From Onthophagus taurus (Eukaryota; Arthropoda; Insecta; Coleoptera; Scarabaeidae), in the NCBI RefSeq assembly GCF_036711975.1, contig NC_091968.1, positions 25,777,001 through 25,841,000 on the forward strand: 64,000 nucleotides of DNA, written 5' to 3'. Below the pieces are notes generated by a model. That model saw only the letters and a program-made list of their open reading frames with translations. It had not been told where the DNA came from and made no database searches. This document shows, piece after piece, positions 59,601-64,000 of the stretch (positions are counted from its first letter, which is position 1; the number at the start of each line of letters is the position of its first letter). The translations under genes were made by a program, and so were the position numbers.

Positions 59601-62484
59601 ACAACTTCATGGTGTTATTTCATGATGTATTCTTTATTAAAAAAAAGTTTAAATTGAGTCTAAACAAGACGCACTTATCTTAAAAAACAAAAAAGTTAGA
59701 TAAAACACATTAATATGTCTATATACCCGACATTATATGTTTCACTTGACACATCTGCTACATTTCTATTCTCGTTTCCTAAGTTTAGTCCATTAATAAT
59801 ATATCAAAATTTGAATGTAATTGAATGTAAATTTGAATGTGTTTCTTAACCTCAACCTTATACAACGAGACTCCTAACGATGGTCTAGGCCGAAACCGGT
59901 AGAGTTAATAAATTTATAAAATATATTGGAGTATAAACATTGTTTAGTTTTAAAAAACACATATAATATACCAATATGGATGAAAACCCATTTCCTATTA
60001 AAAAACGTTAAACCCGAAGTTAGCAACAATGAAGATAGCATAGTTCATTTTTTTTCTATAATACCTGTCAAATTATTGTAAAATTGGCAAAATTAACAGG
60101 GAATTTTGTTTTATCATGTTTTGAAATAGATATGTCACAGTGACGTTTGACCTTTCGTTATTCAAAAAGGAAAGGTGCATAAAAAATGTGGGGTGTTTAT
60201 TTGCCATTTATTTACCTAGAAAAGGTGTTTTGTTCTATTTAATTACTTTGTAGCACGTTTTTACAACAAATATGTACTTCGTTAAAATCGTATTTATCTA
60301 AAAATTTATTAGTATTTTAACCTCAACTATTTAGCTACTGGTAATGTTACTAAAAATCAGGAAAACAACATAAATTTTATAAAGGTTCTAGATAAATTAA
60401 GAATATGTCAAAATGACATTGACATTTCAAACCGGAAGTTGCTTATATCTGGAGTAATATTGGAATTAAACGTATCATGTTTGGACTCATTTTAAAGGAT
60501 TTTTCACGACGATTTCAAATATGTCAAAATTGACGTTGACATTCTTAACCGGAAGTTGACCATAACTCCATTAATATTGAAGATAAACATGTCGTGTTTG
60601 TACTCATTTTAAAGGATTTTTAATGAAGATTACAAATATGTCAAAATTGAGGTTGACATTTTAAACCTGAAGTTAGTTATCATATAAGAGACAAATGGAC
60701 AACTTCATGGTGTTCTTTCGTGATGTATTCTTTATTAAAAAAACTTTAAATTGAGTCCAAACAAGACGCACTTATCTTAAAAAACAAAAAAGTTAGAATA
60801 AAAAACATTAAACCCGAAGTTAGCAACAATGAAGATAGCAATTTAATTTTTAAATATTAATACCAACCTTAATTTTTGATTTTTTTTTATTATATTTTTC
60901 TTTTTGTGACAAATATTAAGACATTTTATAAAAATTAAGAATATGTCAAATGACATTGACATTTCAAACCGGAAGTTGCTTATATCTCGAGTAATATTGG
61001 AATTAAACGTACCATGTTTGGACTCATTTTAAAGGATTTTTCACAACGATTACAAATATGTCAAAATTGACGTTGACATTCTTAACCGGAAGTTGACCAT
61101 AACTTCATTAATAATCAAGATAAATATGTCGTGTTTGTACTCATTTTAAAGGATTTTTAATGAAGATTACAAATATGTCAAAATTGACGTTGACATTTTA
61201 AACCTGAAGTTAGTTATCATATAATAGAAGTTTTATAACTGAAGTTAATCTAATGTTTTCTCAAGTTTCTTAATATTTCTTTTGTTAAAAAAGAGCGTTC
61301 TTAAATTTTAACCTGTAAATTTGTAACATTTCGTCCTTAATTTTATTTTACAACTTTTTAAACTTTTATTTTGTAAATTAGTAACTAATAATCTGATTTC
61401 GGCGATTTTATGTGATCTTTTTTAAGAAAAAAAAAAGTAATAGTAAGAAGCTTGTTTGTAAAATGGAAGGTGGCCAAGGGCCGAAACTAGTTAAACTTAA
61501 ATTCTATAGGTATAAAATAGAAACTAGTTGAAAAACGACAAAATCAAAAATATGTCAAAATGTACAAAATCAAACTCTAGATAATTTTCTTCAAACATTT
61601 TTACGCGAAACATCATTTTGACTCTAGTATTTGTGATGTTTGGGCAATGTTATCTGTTTTGGGCAATCTTTTTAGGCATTTCTCTAAACTAGTTTAGTTA
61701 CAAAACATATTATAATTAAGTTATAAGTTTATATGATTAAAAATAAAGTTTTAAGAAAATTATTCAATAAAATTGGATATATGAACTTACGTCAAGTAGC
61801 TTCTAAGTTACATTTAAACACAAATTTGTATATGAATCAAAGTATAAAAACATTATATTCGAATGAATTTGTTTTACGGGAACAATAATGAAAACGTAAA
61901 TGTAAGGACACATTAAAACTGGTTAGCGAAAGCGGGAACAACCACCAACATATTATAATCAAAAAATGTGAAATGGATAAAAAACCTAATCTTAACTGCT
62001 AAATATCACTAGCAGAAGACTAGATACTACAGATTAAAGACTAGATAGTACTGAGAGAAGGCGAAATACTAGAAATGGAAGCCTGGATCTTCCTCATACA
62101 ACATTAGTCACTACAATATTTTATAAATTTGACTATATTTAAAGTTGTAGCTTATATGAAAAATCAATAAGGGAGGTGTTTAGGTTTATCGCAACATTAT
62201 CATACAAATATCTATTGTATAAAAGATTTTAGCCACTAATCATTTTATAATCTAAGTAGTCTTAATTGAAATGATTTGGTTATAATAATGAAATATGTTT
62301 GTTGTAAACAAAAACTGTAATTATTAGATTTTTTTAGTTACTTACGGTACAATCTGTATCCCCGGCATAACAAAAATCTCCAGAAACCGAAGTTGGTATC
62401 CAGAGGTGGTCCCCATTAATAGCCTGGTCCCCCCAATCGGGTGTTGATCTAAGAATCCTTTCCCCACCTTCAGTATGGCTCTTT
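44620..62484 (-). CDS. rdgA: Diacylglycerol kinase, zeta/iota type (rdgA-like), partial at both ends
   Basis: Phosphorylates diacylglycerol to phosphatidic acid; in flies rdgA acts in photoreceptor lipid signalling. Eleven exons fit phase: 62484-62346, 57255-57052, 56853-56596, 53792-53228, 53176-52984, 48973-48871, 48728-48130, 48010-47846, 47555-47505, 47457-47397, 44941-44620, about 886 residues. In order they give a C1 domain ([31 protein letters not shown]), a second C1 ([19 protein letters not shown]), a Lys/Ser-rich MARCKS-like segment ([15 protein letters not shown]), the catalytic domain ([43 protein letters not shown]), the accessory domain ([18 protein letters not shown]), an acidic linker and ankyrin repeats ([26 protein letters not shown]). 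The intron at 53227-53177 is 51 bp with no stop, and a 51-nt microexon lies at 47555-47505. The last exon was not found, and the 5' end lies beyond the window. Confidence 0.93.
45175..46065. repeat. Repeat R6, copy A
   Basis: A pyrimidine-rich segment with CTGTTCAGTATCTTTCTTA-like echoes is followed by about 500 bp of degenerate ~110-bp modules. These carry GTTGTTCAAAATTACT and CTTGTCTAAATGATT words. A minus-strand ORF at 45176-45358 ([20 protein letters not shown]) suggests a transposon-encoded DNA-binding fragment, but the family is not certain. Copy B at 49015-49700 is inverted relative to it. Confidence 0.6.
46644..47305. mobile_element. Nested foldback MITEs with TA flanks
   Basis: The outer arms start TACAGGTCGCTGATATGTAT and end in the inverse CATATCAGCGGCCCTGTA. 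At the centre an inner foldback (46769-47202) has GGGTCAGTCAAAAAGTTATG and CATAACTTTTTGACTGATCC ends flanked by TA. The arms are diverged but pair over most of their length. Confidence 0.75.
49015..49700. repeat. Repeat R6, copy B (inverted)
   Basis: Same modules as 45175-46065 in reverse order and orientation: GACAAGTTTCCAATGATTAC and TTTTTAACAACCTGGAGTAG near the left, the purine-rich part near 49500-49690. It lies in the rdgA intron between exons 48973 and 52984, next to a hAT relic. Confidence 0.65.
49790..50225 (+). pseudogene. hAT transposase C-terminal relic
   Basis: The plus-strand reading gives a stretch with a stop at 50042 and frame breaks. It runs from [15 protein letters not shown] to [20 protein letters not shown] and [11 protein letters not shown], then a stop. 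[16 protein letters not shown] is the conserved dimerisation motif of hAT (ZBED-like) transposases. The DDE part and the zinc finger are absent. Confidence 0.85.
50460..51790. repeat. R5 palindromic satellite array, 127-bp units in dimeric order
   Basis: GACGGCTAA recurs at 50874, 51001, 51128, 51255 and 51382, exactly 127 bp apart. Each unit is a hairpin: TTCTAGTTCTAGGTCTTGTG and AACTAGAACTAACACTAG-like arms around AGTGATAGTGCTAGTG. Units alternate between CATTTGGGTTTAGC and CATTCGGATTTAGC, so the array is built of 254-bp dimers. Diverged single units flank it at 50460-50745 and 51520-51790. Confidence 0.9.
51840..52545. mobile_element. Foldback element of about 0.7 kb in an rdgA intron
   Basis: ATGGGCGGAGCTTATAC-AGACTCCAAACAATT on the left (51896-51931) is matched by AATTGTTTGGAGTCGG and TATAAGCTCCGCCCAT on the right (52470-52500). 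Further in, TATATATAATATGGATTGAG pairs with CTCAATCCATATTATATATA. No coding capacity. Confidence 0.75.
52568..52860. mobile_element. 293-bp hairpin element with a 45-50-bp stem
   Basis: CGTGAGAAGGTAATTAAA at the left is inverted at the right end (TTTAATTACCTTCTCACG allowing a small indel), together with TTAATATTCTTAGTATTGTA. The loop carries AGTTTCGGCCCATGGCCATC. A related word (GGCCAAGGGCCGAAACTAGT) is at about 61470 and a weaker one near 59890. Confidence 0.75.
54085..54535 (+). pseudogene. Intronless alpha-spectrin C-terminal fragment, decayed
   Basis: It reads [20 protein letters not shown] then [13 protein letters not shown], a deletion, then in shifted frame [27 protein letters not shown] and LNHQD. 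Finally it gives [18 protein letters not shown]. These are the last spectrin repeat and the EF-hand region of alpha-spectrin in the right order. There are stops, frame shifts, a missing stretch and no introns. It sits in the rdgA intron between 53792 and 56596, on the opposite strand. Retroposition is likely, but no poly(A) tail or target-site duplication was seen. Confidence 0.88.
54718..54797. repeat. 80-bp hairpin
   Basis: CATTGCAAGTATGCAACCAT is inverted as TTGGTTGCATACTTGTAATG about 35 bp further on, with one mismatch and a small bulge. It lies in the same rdgA intron as the spectrin relic. Confidence 0.7.
54900..55625. repeat. Repeat family R1, copy split by a MITE
   Basis: R1 modules run from about 54905 to 55050, stop in ACTACATT, and resume at 55476 with ATTAATATTGAAGATAAATA. 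They continue to the family tail near 55600. Removing the insert restores the module seen in all other copies. Confidence 0.85.
55051..55475. mobile_element. 425-bp MITE with GGGCGCGTTCACCA ends and ATT duplication
   Basis: The terminal inverted repeats GGGCGCGTTCACCA and TGGTGAACGCGCCC are exact over 14 bp, with further CAACGT-rich pairing inside. It is flanked by a direct ATT. The intact R1 copies show a single ATT at this site, so the target duplication is 3 bp, as in PIF/Harbinger-type insertion. There is no coding frame. Confidence 0.88.
55695..56345. mobile_element. Foldback element of about 0.65 kb with an internal palindrome
   Basis: ATTAAATTCGTTATT at the left is inverted near 56330, and AATTTACAGTTTCCTGTAAA occurs inverted in both arms (55790 and 56210). 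Beyond the right arm, 56350-56420 repeats in direct orientation a block from 56067-56130 (TAACATGTTAGAATGTTA). Confidence 0.7.
58220..61400. repeat. R1 cluster, several near-complete copies in an rdgA intron
   Basis: Copies start near 58220, 59000, 60395 and 60740. They are separated by small unrelated inserts, the largest at 59710-60390, which includes AGGCCGAAACCGGTAGAGTT near 59888. The right end (61255-61400) carries the TAACCTGTAAATTTGTAAC tail also seen at 29.7 kb. Confidence 0.82.
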
Positions 62485-62849
62485 CTAAAAATGAAATAAA
62501 ATTTGAATTAAAAAGAAAGAAAAAACAATTTCAGTTAAACAACAATCTTATAAATATTTAAATAATCGCAGCGAAAAAAAGACGAAAAAAAAATTCGCTT
62601 TAATCTCAAAAGCAAATTAAAAAGTTATTTTACGCGTACAACAACGAGAAACGGAGTTAAAGTAGGTGGAGAGTTTGGAAGCTTTTCAAAGCACGTTTAT
62701 AGTTAAATTTTCAGTTTTAATAAAAGTTCTACCACAACAATAGTTCCAACATAACAGAAATAATAAAAAGCCGAAAACGTGCACATTTCAAAAATGCCAA
62801 CACAATCGAGTGGACGTTTTAGAAATAGAATTATTACGGGATTGAATCG

Positions 62850-63000
62850 CGGCCAAATTATTTATGCGAACACGTGCCGCACGTCGTCGTCGTCGTAATC
62901 GATCCGCTAACCGGCCGGTGTGGCGGCGGCGGCGGTGGCGGCGGCGTTGGTATCATGACGCCCGTAAACAATTTAAGACCGCCATTCCTCGAACCATTTG
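62850..63000. other. GC-rich microsatellite patch, possibly an rdgA 5' region
   Basis: CGTCGTCGTCGT and GGCGGCGGCGG runs stand out from the AT-rich surroundings. They lie about 400 bp upstream of the first rdgA exon seen here. On the minus strand a short frame gives MIPTPPPPPPPPHRPVSG, which ends before any good donor. It could be a 5' exon or promoter, or just a microsatellite. Confidence 0.3.
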
Positions 63001-63239
63001 CTTATTGAAATTTATGAAATATACATACATCGAAAGGACTCGTGCGTTTATACGTATGATTTACCGGCTTGTTTTCGACTAATATATACGTTTATACGTT
63101 TTTTCATTTTGTTTAAGTCAGTGATTTTCCTCAGAAACTTAGTCATTCTTTAACTCTAACAATAAGTAAAAGGAAGGCTACGTTATTATGATTAGTTGGA
63201 GTGAGACAGAAAATGATGGGTTTGTCCCGATTAAGCGGA

Positions 63240-63560
63240 TGTCTCATTAAACGACGTCCCAATTATGCGGAGTCATTACATCTTTCAAAAATTGACAAAA
63301 TCTTCCACTTGGTATTCTTCTCTGATCTCTGTTATTACTCTCAACACTCTCATCTCATTCCAGCACGTATACACCGGTTTATTACATTCACATGTTTTAA
63401 GTGCTTTTTTGTAGTCCACAGCCAGCTTGTTCGCATTTTCATTAATCACAATGTTTTTGTGGCCTGGTATAACTTCATTAAGCTTTATGTAAGCTTGAAT
63501 TGCCTTTCTGTCCAATCTCAAGGTTCAAAACGGTGCAAAAGTTTATGGAATTAACTTTAG
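63240..63560 (-). pseudogene. Retrotransposon RNase H-like fragment
   Basis: The minus-strand reading is RKAIQAYIKLNEVIPGHKNI followed by NENANKLA. This matches the C-terminal part of retroelement RNase H domains, where WVPGHxGIxGNExADELA is typical. It is truncated at both ends. The rest of 63560-64000 shows no gene. Confidence 0.55.
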
Positions 63561-64000
63561 TCTGAAAAATGATTGTGTCCAAGCATCAAGGGCATCTTAT
63601 TTTGGATCTGATGCCCATTTTTGAGTTCTTCCTGTTTTTAACAATGACTTTAATGGCTGGTCTTCAAACGTTTTTGGGATGTATTGGTTTATTTTGTAAA
63701 AGTTATGTTAATTTTTTAATCCATGTCTAAATCTAGTTAAAAAAGTGTTATCTTTCTTTAACAATAGATTTACCGTGTTCTGTACGTTTAATGATAAAAC
63801 GACTCGTATTTGCGTTACTATGACGTCAGGAAAAACTAGATGGAATTTATAAAACATATTTTTTAAATATTTAATAAATAATCGCAATATTATATATTTT
63901 AATTTAATACCGTTAAAACCACCGTCGCGGTTAGATTATTTTAATAGCGATTAAATAATAAATCACCGTAATTATGACTGTTAATTAGCACGAGCTCTCT

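Noticed and set aside
62864-63082. Arg-rich 72-codon plus-strand ORF
   Set aside because: Translation of CGT and GGC microsatellites with no recognisable content.
1-64000. tRNA or rRNA genes
   Set aside because: I saw no cloverleaf B-box (GGTTCGAATCC-like) or rRNA signature on either strand by reading. A covariance-model scan would be needed to exclude a degenerate one.

Overview
This window is AT-rich nuclear DNA from an insect. Four things point to insects, most likely a beetle: many introns of only 47-55 bp, proteins closest in my recall to insect orthologues, a dense load of small foldback DNA transposons, and RTE-like, Tc1/mariner-like and hAT-like relics. The species cannot be fixed from the sequence alone.

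Gene order, left to right: Ptpmeg2 (-, 5' part only), Dcp2 (+), a small zinc-finger/membrane-anchor gene (-), Snx27 (+), Mus81 (+), Tasp1 (-), a divergent Moesin-like ERM gene (-), possibly one tiny membrane-protein ORF (-), and an rdgA-type diacylglycerol kinase zeta/iota gene (-) whose 5' end lies beyond the right edge and whose last exon was not found. I rebuilt exon structures by hand from GT-AG sites and reading phase. Every internal junction given keeps frame. The genes are unrelated housekeeping or signalling genes: mRNA decapping, endosomal sorting, recombination, proteolytic activation, cortical actin linkage, and lipid or tyrosine-phosphate signalling. Two pairs are head-to-head and probably share promoters (Ptpmeg2/Dcp2 and zinc finger/Snx27).

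Most of the rest is repeats. R1 is built of ~116-bp sub-modules and occurs at 1-780, 19.7-20.4 kb, 28.4-29.7 kb, 32.7-33.85 kb, 54.9-55.6 kb and 58.2-61.4 kb. R2 is a ~770-bp tandem unit at 4-4.7, 6.3-7.8 and 11.5-12.7 kb. R5 is a palindromic family that forms a 127-bp array at 50.7-51.5 kb. The 39-56 kb stretch is a transposon graveyard: RTE fragments, a TTAA-flanked piggyBac-like element, nested foldbacks and a hAT relic.

The most unusual pattern is that at five loci a single-copy segment of about 200-470 bp (gene 3' ends or intron sequence) has been directly duplicated, with the two copies separated by repeat or filler DNA. These include broken 3'-end copies of Dcp2 and of the Moesin-like gene. 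An intronless, decayed alpha-spectrin fragment also sits in an rdgA intron.
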